From positions 1 to 64,000 of the forward strand of contig CAKOWW010000004.1 of NCBI GenBank assembly GCA_934129785.1: a stretch of DNA of 64,000 nucleotides, in the 5' to 3' direction. The position numbers were made by a program, and so were the translations under genes. Below, in pieces: positions 37,770-48,100 of this stretch. The notes under the pieces are model-generated. The model saw only the letters and a program-made list of their open reading frames with translations. It was not told the origin of the DNA and made no database searches. The number at the start of each line of letters is the position of its first letter. Position 1 is the stretch's first letter. The stretch is from an uncultured Clostridia bacterium. GTDB lineage: Bacteria > Bacillota > Clostridia > TANB77 > CAG-508.

Positions 37770-37931
37770 TCATCTTGATTCATAACTTCCACACATTGAT
37801 TCATCAGGGCTACAAGTGTCACAGTCTTCTATTGGTTCTACATTTATTGATTGTAATGTGCATTTAAAATCTTTACCATTATTAAATCTACAACTTGTTA
37901 CTGTACAATTGATTTCTTGATTCTTTTCCAT
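37770..37931 (-). CDS. DUF1540 cysteine-rich small protein
   Basis: This 53-aa protein has the DUF1540 pattern: NCTVTSCRFNNG, then CTLQSINV and CDTCSPDESMCGSY. Its cysteines probably bind zinc. Such proteins are common in Clostridia, often in more than one copy, and have no established role. The start at 37931 follows TGTGGAGGTATAAA. Confidence 0.8.
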   Translation of the reverse strand: MEKNQEINCTVTSCRFNNGKDFKCTLQSINVEPIEDCDTCSPDESMCGSYESR

Positions 37932-38000
37932 TTTATACCTCCACATTTTAAGAGTATTTGGACAAAAACTGTCCATACTTATATTGTGTGAAATTTTATT

Positions 38001-38711
38001 TTATTTATTCTCTTTTTCTATAGTATTACAATTTTGTTCTTGTATGCATTTAGTCTCTGGCTCTTTAAAGCTTAGATACCAACTTATTCCATTTCGATTT
38101 TTTTGAATTTCATCTACTCTAGTTTTTAAGCTATCATATGTTTTTGGAATTGGTACAATAACAGGATTGTATGGCATCCAGTTTGCAGGAGTTGATCCTT
38201 TTGTACAATCTGCCACTTGTAATGCTCTAACAACTCTTAGTATTTCAGGGATAAATCTTCCAACATTCATTGGATATATTAAAATTGTTCTTACTATTTG
38301 TTTATCATCTATTATAAATACATTTCTTACTGTTTGACTATTACTTATATCACTTGCAATCATTCCATATTTTCTCGCTATTTCACCATTCCTATCTGCA
38401 ATTATAGGAAATGATATTTGAACTCCTGTTCTATAATATATATCATATACCCATGCTAAATGTGATGGATTGCTATCTACACTTAAACCCAATAATTCCG
38501 TATTTATTTGTTTAAAGTATGTATGTGCTTTTGTAAATGCTATCATTTCTGTTGTGCATACTGGTGTAAAATCTCCTGGATGTGAAAATAGTACCACCCA
38601 TTTTCCTTTATAATTTTCTAAATTGACTGTACCAAATGTTGTATCTGCTGTAAAATCCGGTGCTTTTTGTCCTATTTTTACATTTCCATTCATCATTAAT
38701 TCATAATCCAT
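38001..38711 (-). CDS. Peroxiredoxin, 1-Cys Prx6 type
   Basis: This 236-aa protein has the peroxidatic cysteine in HPGDFTPVCTTE at about residue 50, the DSNPSHLAWV segment and a long C-terminal dimer arm typical of the Prx6/AhpC2 group. It reduces hydrogen peroxide and organic peroxides. A cysteine pair in the tail (KCIQEQNC) could be a resolving site, so the enzyme may not be strictly 1-Cys. It is likely to complement the superoxide reductase at the start of the window. Confidence 0.9.
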   Translation of the reverse strand: MDYELMMNGNVKIGQKAPDFTADTTFGTVNLENYKGKWVVLFSHPGDFTPVCTTEMIAFTKAHTYFKQINTELLGLSVDSNPSHLAWVYDIYYRTGVQISFPIIADRNGEIARKYGMIASDISNSQTVRNVFIIDDKQIVRTILIYPMNVGRFIPEILRVVRALQVADCTKGSTPANWMPYNPVIVPIPKTYDSLKTRVDEIQKNRNGISWYLSFKEPETKCIQEQNCNTIEKENK

Positions 38712-38714
38712 AAA

Positions 38715-38762
38715 AAATAAACTCCTTTCATTTTTTATATTTTATGAATAGAGTTTATTTTT
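38715..38762 (-). terminator. Terminator of ttcA
   Basis: AAATAAACTC and GAGTTTATTT flank an AT-rich loop, with T6 in the minus direction. Confidence 0.65.
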
Positions 38763-38779
38763 AGTTCTTGTATATCTTC

Positions 38780-39607
38780 TTATTTCTTTTTATCATAGTC
38801 ATCCATAAAATGGTGTGATTCTCCATCTTTTGTATAAGAAATTAATGTATTTAAGTTAACATTTTTAGTACTTCCATAGATGTTCATATCTACCTTATCA
38901 TAAACACTTCTTAATTGTTGTATAAGTTCCTTTATTTCCGCTCTTTTAGAGCCATTCTCATCATCTGCGCGTTTTTCAGTAACCTTACATGCACATTGTA
39001 TAAATTCTAAATTATTTCTATCTCTCCATCTTATTATATCCGCTTCTTTTACATAATAAAGTGGTCTTATTAATTCCATTCCTTCATGATATGTACTATG
39101 AAGTTTTGGCATCATTGTTTGCATTTGTGCTCCATAAAGCATTCCCATTAAAATAGTTTCTATTACATCATCAAAATGATGCCCTAAAGCTATTTTATTG
39201 CAACCTAGTTCTTTGGCCTTTTTATATAAATACCCTCTTCTCATTCTTGCACAAACATAGCATGGGTGGTCATCTATTTTATCTACAACTTCAAATATAT
39301 TGCTTTCAAAAATAGTTATAGGAATATTTAAAATTTTAGCGTTATCTATAATTTTTTGTCTGTTTCTCTCATTATATCCTGGATCCATTACAAGAAAAAC
39401 TAGTCCAAAATTAACCTTTCTATGTTTTTTAAGCTCTTGTAAACATTTAGCAAGTAGCATTGAGTCTTTACCACCTGAAATACATACTGCTATTTTATCC
39501 CCTTCTTGAACCATTTCAAATTCTTTTACACCTTTTATAAATTTGCTCCATATTCTTTTACGATATGTTGTTACAATACTTTTTTCTATTTCTTGATATT
39601 TTTCCAT
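38780..39607 (-). CDS. TtcA-like tRNA thiolation protein
   Basis: This 275-aa PP-loop ATPase has IAVCISGGKDSMLLA at about residue 38, a CYVCARMRRG Cys pair near residue 120, the GHHFDDVIETIL segment and a third cysteine in QCACKV. This matches the TtcA family, which adds sulfur to cytidine 32 of tRNA, or its clostridial relatives of unknown target. Its position does not say more. GAAAGGAGAAAAGC lies about 13 nt before the ATG. Confidence 0.85.
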   Translation of the reverse strand: MEKYQEIEKSIVTTYRKRIWSKFIKGVKEFEMVQEGDKIAVCISGGKDSMLLAKCLQELKKHRKVNFGLVFLVMDPGYNERNRQKIIDNAKILNIPITIFESNIFEVVDKIDDHPCYVCARMRRGYLYKKAKELGCNKIALGHHFDDVIETILMGMLYGAQMQTMMPKLHSTYHEGMELIRPLYYVKEADIIRWRDRNNLEFIQCACKVTEKRADDENGSKRAEIKELIQQLRSVYDKVDMNIYGSTKNVNLNTLISYTKDGESHHFMDDYDKKK

Positions 39608-39642
39608 ATATTAATATGCTTTTCTCCTTTCATAAAGTTATA

Positions 39643-40689
39643 TTATCTTTCCTCTGCTTTTTCTGGCATTTTTTCATATAAAGGTATTATAAAGTTTAAA
39701 TTTGTATCAGTTGAATTAGAATTATCATAAATTTTTCTCATATTTGATGCTTCTGATGTAGCTGCAAGTAAATTTTGCATATATTGATTTGTATATAATT
39801 TTCCATCTTGTTTTACTACATCAAACTTTTGTAAATACAATGTATTTTGTCCTTTATTTATATAGCCTTCTTTTACAAATTCAACTCCACCTAAAAGACC
39901 TTTTTCTAGAGTATCCCAGTCTTGTTCATATGCATATTTAGCAGCATTTTCTATTATCTCGCTTTGAGAATTTCCACTTGCTTTTATATTAAATGGATTA
40001 TATACTGTTTTTTCTTCATATTCATAGCCTCTTGACAAAACTGTTCCTTTTTTCCCTTGTTCTTGAATTAATCTAGCTGTTATAAAATACGGATCTACTC
40101 CTGCTTTTTTTCCTGCTTTTATTAATGTTTTCGCTATTTCATCTCCACTTAAAAATGTTTCCTCAGTTATTGTTTTTATCCCTTTTTCTGTTTGAGCTCC
40201 ATTTGTATATTTTAATTCTAAAAACTGAAAAATCTCATCATCTTTTAAAATATTCCTTGGATCCATTTCATATTTTATAGCTTTGTCTGATGCACATAAC
40301 CATGTTCCATTATCAAAGGTTTTGTCTTTATCTGTTTCACATTTCCAATCATCTGGATATTTTGAAGAGTCTGGTATTAAATTTAATGGGTACTTCACAT
40401 TATCTTTATGTCCTTCATTTGCTATCACATCATTCCATTCTAATTTTGTATAAAATAGTGTAAATGTCCAATTTGGATGTTCTTCTTTTAATTTATCTAT
40501 TTGTTCTTTATATCCTGGATATTTCTTCTCATTTATATTCTTCCCATTATAAGATACATATTTTTGTTTTTCATTTTCTTTTATTATTAATGTAACAGAA
40601 ACAATTGTTATAAGTAAAATAGCAATTACTATACCTATAATTTTTACTTGTTTTATATGACTTTTTATAAAATCTATTATTTTTTCCAT
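39643..40689 (-). CDS. Membrane-anchored N-acetylglucosaminidase, GH73 family
   Basis: This 348-aa protein has one N-terminal membrane helix (IIGIVIAILLITIVSVTLII), a KEEHPNWTFTLFYTKLEWNDV segment in outline that recurs in clostridial wall hydrolases, and a C-terminal GH73-like domain with AGVDPYFITARLIQEQG and VYNPFNIKASG. The glutamate in LIQEQG fits the family's catalytic acid. It likely trims peptidoglycan glycan strands outside the membrane. The start at 40689 follows AAAGGAAGGTACA. Confidence 0.82.
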   Translation of the reverse strand: MEKIIDFIKSHIKQVKIIGIVIAILLITIVSVTLIIKENEKQKYVSYNGKNINEKKYPGYKEQIDKLKEEHPNWTFTLFYTKLEWNDVIANEGHKDNVKYPLNLIPDSSKYPDDWKCETDKDKTFDNGTWLCASDKAIKYEMDPRNILKDDEIFQFLELKYTNGAQTEKGIKTITEETFLSGDEIAKTLIKAGKKAGVDPYFITARLIQEQGKKGTVLSRGYEYEEKTVYNPFNIKASGNSQSEIIENAAKYAYEQDWDTLEKGLLGGVEFVKEGYINKGQNTLYLQKFDVVKQDGKLYTNQYMQNLLAATSEASNMRKIYDNSNSTDTNLNFIIPLYEKMPEKAEER

Positions 40690-40714
40690 TGTACCTTCCT
40701 TTATTGTTAAAATC

Positions 40715-40759
40715 AAGTACCTAAAAAGCCTATTTAATCAAGCTTTCTAAGTACTTTTA
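40715..40759 (-). terminator. Possible terminator of the DnaB-like gene
   Basis: AAGTAC and GTACTT arms with inner AAGC/GCTT pairing lie just after its stop codon. Confidence 0.55.
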
Positions 40760-40761
40760 TT

Positions 40762-42499
40762 TTATTGATTATTTTGTTTTAATCTTAAGTATCCGAAGTT
40801 CTTCCCATACATTATAGGCCAAATTTAATCTAAACAGTAATGTTGGCTTTGCTCCAGCTCTGTTTTTATCAACTACACATGCATAATATCTAACATCTGG
40901 ATCATCATATTTCTTTAAATCAAAGAATTTTGTGTCAACTTCATTTAAAGAATATTCATAATTTTGTAATGTGTCTCTATTAATTTGTTTTATTAAGCAT
41001 AATGTATCTAAAACTTCTTTTACTGTTCTACTAACAGCTAAATCATTTACATTTAAGTTAACAGGAAGTGTTGCACTTTCTGCTAATTGTAGTGTAGAAC
41101 ATATGTATATATTAAAGTTTTGAGCTAAGTTAGAAAGTATAGTTGCTGTTTTCTTTAGTTCCTCTCCTATCCCTATATTAGCTGTATCTGTTTTTAATGT
41201 ATCATAAAATACATATTCTATTTGTTCTTTGTAGTAATAGTTCATTATTACTTTTTTTAGTTCGTCATTTGTGTGGTCTGTTATGTTTATAAAATAAATC
41301 GAATTTTCTATTTCTTTGTTTGCCCATTCTGTAACTGCAATAGTTTTTCTAAATTCTTCTGATTCTTCTGTTAATCTTTTAACAAAATCTCCTTGCTTTT
41401 CTTCTGGTTTTCTTATTATAAATCCATTTTCATCAACTTCTGTTTCTTTAGGGTTATCTGCCTTAAATTTAAATTCTAGCAATTCTCCTTCTGTTTTAGA
41501 TAGTTCTTGTCCATGTAATTTTTGTATTTCTTTGTTATTTATTATTGTTGTTATTAAACATAATCTCATTTTTTCTTCTGACATTTCATTTGATATAATT
41601 AATACTTTCTTTTTGTGTACTAATGCCACATGTGCTGCTATGTCTATTGTGAATCTACTTTTACCTGAGTTTGATGGCATTGCATATGCCATTGTTTCTC
41701 CTTTTCTTATACCTTTAAATACACTTGTTAATATTGGAAATGGTAAAGGTAATCCATTTCTTAAGTTATTGTCTCCTCTTTCAAGAAAGCTTGTTAAATT
41801 CGTATTTAATATTGCTCTTTTGAATTTTTCTGTATCGTTTACTTGAACAATTGCACTTTCTACTTCTTCAACAGTCATTTGATCATACAAATCATATTTT
41901 GTAATTTCCACAACTTTTTCTTGTATGTTTTTTATAGGAATTGCTAAATAGCTTTTTCTTAATGCAAATAATTTTTTTAATTCTATATAAATTTTTTCCA
42001 TATTAAATCTTTGGCCCTGTACTGCTAATTTTAGTTTACCTTTTAATTTATACACTTCTTCTGAATCTTTTGAAAAGTTAAATCCTTCTTTTGCTATTTC
42101 TGGTGTATATGCTCCACCTTCTGTGAATAATACACTTTTATATATATTTAATATTTCTGGATCTTCAAAATAACAATCTTGAAATAGAAAATAAAATTTT
42201 ACTATTTGTTTTGGGTCATTTAATAATAGTCCCATATATGCATGCTCTAATGGGATATTACTCAATTCAGCTGGATAAATACTTTTATTTTTTTCTTCTT
42301 TAACTTTTTGTTTTCTTACTGCTTTTCCTGATACTTTTGGTTGTTTCATTGTACTTAGCTTTTCTAATTTTCTTAATGCTTGAATATAATCTTTGTTTAA
42401 TAAATCTTGCTTTGTTTCTTCTATTAACATTGCATTTTCTTTTGTTATTGGTATGTTATTTATCATTTGGTATATTTGTTCTATTTTATCTTGTTCCAT
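40762..42499 (-). CDS. DnaB-like RecA-fold ATPase with unusual N-terminal half
   Basis: The C-terminal half is a DnaB-type ATPase: Walker A AMPSNSGKSRFTIDIA at about residue 268, ISNEMSEEKMRLCLI, YVFYDTLKTDT (Walker B) and ICSTLQLAESA. The first 230 residues lack the DnaB N-terminal fold and carry Lys/Glu-rich helices. It is therefore not a typical replicative helicase; a role in plasmid, phage or repair context is possible. The last CGG (40793-40795) allows two ends: frame 0 stops at 40769 (IKTK, 576 aa); the +1 reading stops at 40762 (LGYLRLKQNNQ, 578 aa). The pattern elsewhere favours the latter. Confidence 0.78.
40793..40795 (-). other. CGG +1 recoding site (DnaB-like gene, near the end)
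   Basis: CTT-C-GGA-TAC, eleven codons before the stop. Both frames stay open to nearby stops, so this is the only ambiguous site among the 18. Confidence 0.55.
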
Positions 42500-42643
42500 A
42501 GTTTTTTCTCCTATTTTATCTTTTCTTTTTGTTTTCTTTCATATTATATAATGAAACTAGCCTATTTACAATAGATTTTTTTAGAATTTTATGATATTAT
42601 TATTTGGTATTAAATATTAAATTTAGAAAAGGAGAATTTGTTT

Positions 42644-44318
42644 ATGGCCTTTGATGGAATCGTAACAAAAGCAATTGCATCAGAATTACAGCAATTATCT
42701 GGTGCAAGAATAGATAAAGTATTTCAACCTACATCTAATAATATAGTTTTAGGTTTTTATTTAAATGGAACAAACTATGCATTGAATATATGCACAGACT
42801 CTGCTAATTATAGAATAAATTTAACAACACACGCAAAACCTAACCCAAAAGTTGCACCTAATTTTTGTATGGTTTTACGCAAACATCTTATTGGACTACA
42901 TATAAAAAATATTATAACCTCAAATTTAGAAAGAATTGTAACTATTGAATTTGAAGGTCTTGATGAAATTGATGATTTAATATCCAAAAAACTTATAATA
43001 GAGCTTATGGGTAAACATTGTAATATTATCTTATTAAATGATGAAAATATAATAATAGATAGTTTAAGACATATAAACAATGAAAATTCAACACATATAG
43101 TTATTCCACATATAAAATATACATACCCAGAAATTTTAAAACAAAACTTTTTAGAATGTACTAGTTTTAATGATTTTTCTAGCAAAGTTTCTGATATAGC
43201 ATCTATATCAAATGTATTTAATCGGAATAAGTAAATTTCAAGTAGATTCTCTACATTCTAATACATTAAAAGATGCATATTTAAAATTGAAAGAACTTGT
43301 AAATAACACAGATTCATTAAATTTAAAGTTTGAAACTTCTGGTAAAAATTATTATTTGGTTTCTAGCCCAAATAGTAAGCCTTTCTCTTTGAACTTTTTT
43401 ATAGATGATTTTTATTTTGAAAAAGAATCAAATGAGGAATTAAAGACTTTTAGGAATAGTATTTTAAAGCTGATTTTAGCTACTCTTAAAAAATATAAAA
43501 CAAGATTAAAAAACATTAATGAGAAATTAGAAGCTTGTAATAATATAGATACTTATAGATTATATGGTGAGCTAATTACAGCTAACTTATATAGAATCAC
43601 TAATAAGAATTCAAGTGAAATTGAACTAGAAAATTATTATGATAATAATAATTTGATTACAATTCCACTTGATAGTAAATATCTTCCTAGTATTAATGCT
43701 AAAAGATATTTTAAGAAATATAACAAGCTAAAAAATGCTTTAGAAATTGTTAGTAAGCAAAAGGAAGATACTATTAATGAGTTGAACTACATAGAAAGCA
43801 TAGTTTATGAATTAGAAGCGGCTAACTCTATTGATGAAATATCAGAAATATTTGAAGAAATTTCTGAAAATGTTATTTTTGAAAGTCAATCTAGAAAATA
43901 CAAAAATAAGAATAATAAAAAATCAAAAATAAAGAAATCTTCACTAACCAAAAACAAGAATGTGCAATTCAATCCACATAAATATTCTATTGATGGTTTT
44001 ACTTTTCTTGTTGGCAGAAACAACAAAGAAAATGATTATTTAACTACCAAATATGCCAAAAAATCAGATTTATGGTTTCATACAAAAGACATTCATGGAA
44101 GTCATGGCATTTTAGTTATAAATGGAAATATACCAAGTCAGGAAATTTTAGTTAAGTGTGCTCAGATTGTTGCCTATAATAGTAAAGCTCGACTTTCTTC
44201 TAATGTTCCAGTCGACTTTTGTGAAGTTAGATATGTAAAAAAGCCTAATGGTTCTAAGCCAGGTATGGTTATTTATACTAACAACTCTACATTATATGTA
44301 ACACCTAATAATAAATAG
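42644..44318 (+). CDS. rqcH: Ribosome quality control protein RqcH (NFACT family), read through CGG
   Basis: The +1 shift at CGG 43223-43225 gives a 557-aa protein. It starts MAFDGIVTKAIASELQQL and the shift yields FNGISKFQVDS, a short linker into the coiled-coil arms. The C-terminal NFACT-R domain has KKSDLWFHTKDIHGSHGILV. RqcH binds stalled 50S subunits carrying peptidyl-tRNA and adds a C-terminal alanine tail for degradation. The ATG at 42644 is preferred because AAAAGGAGAATT lies 5 nt upstream. It is notable that a rescue factor itself depends on CGG recoding. Confidence 0.92.
43223..43225 (+). other. CGG +1 recoding site (rqcH)
   Basis: AAT-C-GGA-ATA. Skipping the C gives VFNGISKFQ; the GIS motif is typical of NFACT proteins. 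Frame 0 stops after three more codons. Confidence 0.92.
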
Positions 44319-44319
44319 C

Positions 44320-44355
44320 AAAAGACTTATAGTGTTTTTACTATAAGCCTTTTTA
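44320..44355. terminator. Bidirectional terminator after rqcH
   Basis: AAGACTTATAGT pairs with ACTATAAGCCTT between converging genes, followed by T5. Confidence 0.8.
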
Positions 44356-44359
44356 TTAT

Positions 44360-44827
44360 TTACCAAAACATCATTAATGTAAATACTGTTGCTGTTAATA
44401 TTTCAGCTTTACTCCATTCTGATGTAATAAGTTTTATTTCTTCTCCTTGTTTGCTATCAACAATTGAAATTTTGTATGATGTAATATCCTTTAATTCGAA
44501 ATATGCACTAAAGTCTTGTGTTTTAGTTGCTTCAGTTGTATTTATTTCTATGTACTTTCTACCTGCCATAACATTTCTTTTTGAATAAAGTTCTATTTGT
44601 ACATATTTTCCTGTTAAATAATCTTGTTCAGAATTTTTTATTGTGCCTTTTATTTTTCCATTTACTAATGTTGATTTAGCTTCAACTATTTCAACTTCTT
44701 TTGTGTCATCTAATCTTTGCATATCTTTGTATGAAGAATTTAATCCTACATTAATTAAAAATTCTGATAATACAAAAAACAATACTAACCATATTACATA
44801 TTTTAAAAATGTTTTCATTCTATCCAT
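44360..44827 (-). CDS. Hypothetical membrane-anchored protein
   Basis: This 155-aa protein has an N-terminal membrane helix (VIWLVLFFVLSEFLINVGL), an extracytoplasmic beta-rich domain of about 95 residues (VNGKIKGTIKN, YVQIELYSKRNVMAGRKYIEI) resembling the FxLYD fold in outline, and a short hydrophobic end (ILTATVFTLMMFW). It is a candidate surface protein; I cannot assign a family. The start at 44827 follows GGGAGAAATT. Confidence 0.58.
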   Translation of the reverse strand: MDRMKTFLKYVIWLVLFFVLSEFLINVGLNSSYKDMQRLDDTKEVEIVEAKSTLVNGKIKGTIKNSEQDYLTGKYVQIELYSKRNVMAGRKYIEINTTEATKTQDFSAYFELKDITSYKISIVDSKQGEEIKLITSEWSKAEILTATVFTLMMFW

Positions 44828-44842
44828 TTTAATTTCTCCCAT

Positions 44843-45187
44843 TTTTGTTTTTTACCATTATATCAGTATTTTTCATATATTACAAGAGTTACATTTCGCT
44901 TTTTATGTAAATTGTATTATTAGATAATAATTTTGATACAATTTTCAAAAGAAATCCTTGATATATAAGCTTTCCATTACATTCCTCGGCTTATTACAAA
45001 ATTTAAGAAATTCTAAATTGTTTTATGGGTCCTTTCCACTATCGTGAACTCTTACCATAAAACTGCATAGAATTTCTAAAATTTTTCCATGCACATTCGT
45101 CATTTCATTCAAAGCTTATATATCAAGGATTTCTTTGTATTAATAATAAAGCATTAACCAATAATTAAATTACGGTTGTTCAACTTT
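44843..45187. other. Intergenic region holding a palindromic element
   Basis: The 345 bp between addA and the 44360 gene hold repeat copy B (44948-45150). I see no other open frame or RNA gene. Confidence 0.6.
44948..45150. repeat. Long nested palindromic repeat, copy B
   Basis: The copy is nearly identical to copy A at 6243-6446 over about 200 bp, including both outer arms (AAAGAAATCCTTGATATATA and complement) and the internal AAACTGCATAGAATTTCT segment. It sits between two minus-strand genes, downstream of addA. Confidence 0.82.
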
Positions 45188-48100
45188 TTAAATTTTTAAG
45201 CTTTTCCCTAAATATACTGAATAAATATATTTTTTTGATACTTTCTTTTTTGTTGCCAGTTCCAAAGCCCTTTGATAAAGTTCTAACTGTTTCTCATATT
45301 TTTTAATCAATTCATTTTCATTACTTTTTTCAACATAATCAGTTTTATAATCAACCAAAACAAGTTCATCATTTTCATTTATATAATACAAATCTATAAT
45401 TCCCTGTACTAAAATTTCACTTTCAGTATCTTCATTATAAATTTCACTTGCTGGTATGTTAATATAAAATGGTCTTTCTTTATATAATTCTTTTGCATTT
45501 TTGCATTCCTTATAAATTTTCGACTTAGTAAACTCTAGTATTTTATATGGATTAATATTGTCTAATTCATTTTGACTTATTATCTTTCTTTCACATAGTG
45601 TTTGTAAAAAGTTTTTGATTTTCTCTAAGTCATATTCTTGTTTATAATCTAGCTTTTGCAGGCATAGATGGATTAAAGTTCCTTTTTGTGCTCCTGTTAG
45701 TTTTTCATCTTTTTCTTCATTTATAAATGCTGGTTCTGGCAATTCTATTGTTTCATCTTTACTAATTGCGCCCTCTTTTTCTAATTTCATTTGTTTCAGA
45801 TTTGTAACAGATGTTTTTGTAGGAATTGTTGTTTCTAATTGATATTTATATTTTTGATTCATTTCTTTTTCTAGTTTCTCTAAGTCTGATTTTCCAGTAG
45901 TTTTACCTTCAAAGACTTTTAAAATGTCAACTTCTTCCCTATTTTCCTTTTTAGTTTCTTCTAAAATTTTTTTCTTTGAATACACTTTCAAATCAATTTT
46001 TTGTGCATTTTTTCTTTCATATTCATATACTAACATTATCCAATCCAAGTATTTTTTATATTTTTTTACTAAAATAGGATTTATTTTATTTATGTTTTTT
46101 TCATATCGCTCTACTTGTTCTGCAATTTTTTGATGTTCTTTTTCATAATCATTTGAAATTCCTGTTATTATTAACTTTTCTTTTGCTCTTGTTAAAGCAA
46201 CATATAATACTCTCATTTCTTCTGATAAGGTTTCCATATGTATTTTGTTTCTTATTGCTAATTTAGATAATGTATCATATTGAATTTGTTTATCATAATC
46301 TATATATTTTACACCTATTCCCATTTCTTGATGTAATAATACATTTTGGTTTAAGTCCATCAAATTAAATTGTTTTCCAGTGCTTGATAAAAATACAACC
46401 GGGAACTCTAATCCTTTACTTTTATGAATACTCATAATTCTTATAACATTGTCATTTTCACCTATTAGCTTAGCAGATCCCATATCACCACTACTAAGTT
46501 TTAGTTTGTCTATAAAATTTATAAAATTATATAATCCTTTAAAATTCGAACTTTCATATTGCCTTGCTTTTTGGAAAAGCATCTTTAGGTTTGCTTGTCT
46601 TAATTCTCCATTTGTCATCAAACCAACATAATTATAAAATCCTGTATCACTATAAAGTTTCCAAATGAACTCATCTAAAGCCAAATATTCTTGTTCTTCC
46701 CTCCAAGAGTCTAGTTTTTTTAGAAAGTTTTGTATCTTCTCTTTTAGATTTTGCTCAACTCCAACTACTGCTTTTTGCATACATGTATAGAAATTTTCAT
46801 ATGGTGAAGCTAACCTTATTTGAACTAGTTCATCATCTGTAAACCCACCTACAAATGACCTTAGTACCGTAACTAGCGGAATATCTTGTATTGGATTATC
46901 TATAATTTTTAATAAACACATTATTGTTTGAATTTCTATTGAGTCTAAATATTCTTGCGAACTATCTGAAAATACTGGCATTTCTAAGTTTAATATTTCT
47001 TGTTCATATATAGGTGCAGTAGTTGCTGTTGACCTTAATAGAACTACTATATCTTTATATTCAATATCTCTATATTTTTCTTTTTTTCTATCCCAAACAG
47101 GAAATTTGCTTTCAATTAGTTTTTTTATTTTGTTTGCAACAAATCTTGCTTCAAGTTCTATATTTTCAACTCTTTCTTCTTCCTGTTCTTCTTGTTCTAT
47201 TTCTTCTGTTTCATCTTGTTCTTTCAAATCTATAATGTTTATTTCTGTATCTAAATTTTGCCCAACATCTGAATAGCTTGCACCTAAATTTAAGTATTCA
47301 TCTTGGTTATATTCTATATCTCCTAAAATGTTACTCATAATATCTTGGAAAATTAGATTTGTAAAATCAAGTACATTTTCTCTACTTCTGAAGTTCTTAA
47401 ATAATTGAATTTTCAAGTTGTCATCTTTGGCTTTTGTTTCCTTGCTTTTATATGTGTTATACTTATCTAAAAATAGCTCTGGCATTGCTTGTCTAAATTT
47501 GTATATGCTTTGTTTTACATCTCCAACCATAAATATGTTGTTGTTTCTTGATACTGCCTTTAAAATGTATTCTTGTACCAAATTGCTGTCTTGATATTCA
47601 TCTATTGCTATTTCTTCGTATTTTTCTTGATATCTTTTGGCTACTTGTGATGGTTTTATCTTTCCATTTTCTTCTTTTAATAAAATATCGAGAGCAAAAT
47701 GTTCTATATCGGTAAAATCCACTATATTTTTATCTCTTTTTCTTTTTGAAAATTCTTTTCCAAACTCTAAAATAATTTCTTCTAGTTTTACCAATATTCC
47801 ATACATGTCGTAAATGTCTTGGTTAGCTTGTTTTGAGTCACAAAATAGTATTTTGTCTAATACTTTGGTTAGCTTTTTCTTTACATCATCTCTTATTATT
47901 TTTGCCTCATCTTTTTTAGGTGATTCTACTTTTTGTCTTGGCCATATAACAAATTTGAAGTCTTGATTTATTGTATATGCCTTGTCCCAGCTGTGTAAAT
48001 TATTTTTTAGTCCTTGCATTATGTCTATATCATTTCTAATTGTTTGATAAAATTTTTCTAATTCACTATCATAGCTCAATTGTTTTGCTACTTCTTCTAG

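Noticed and set aside
40762..42499. Calling this gene the replicative helicase dnaB
   Set aside because: The N-terminal half lacks the DnaB domain and the gene is not near replication genes; only the RecA-fold half fits.
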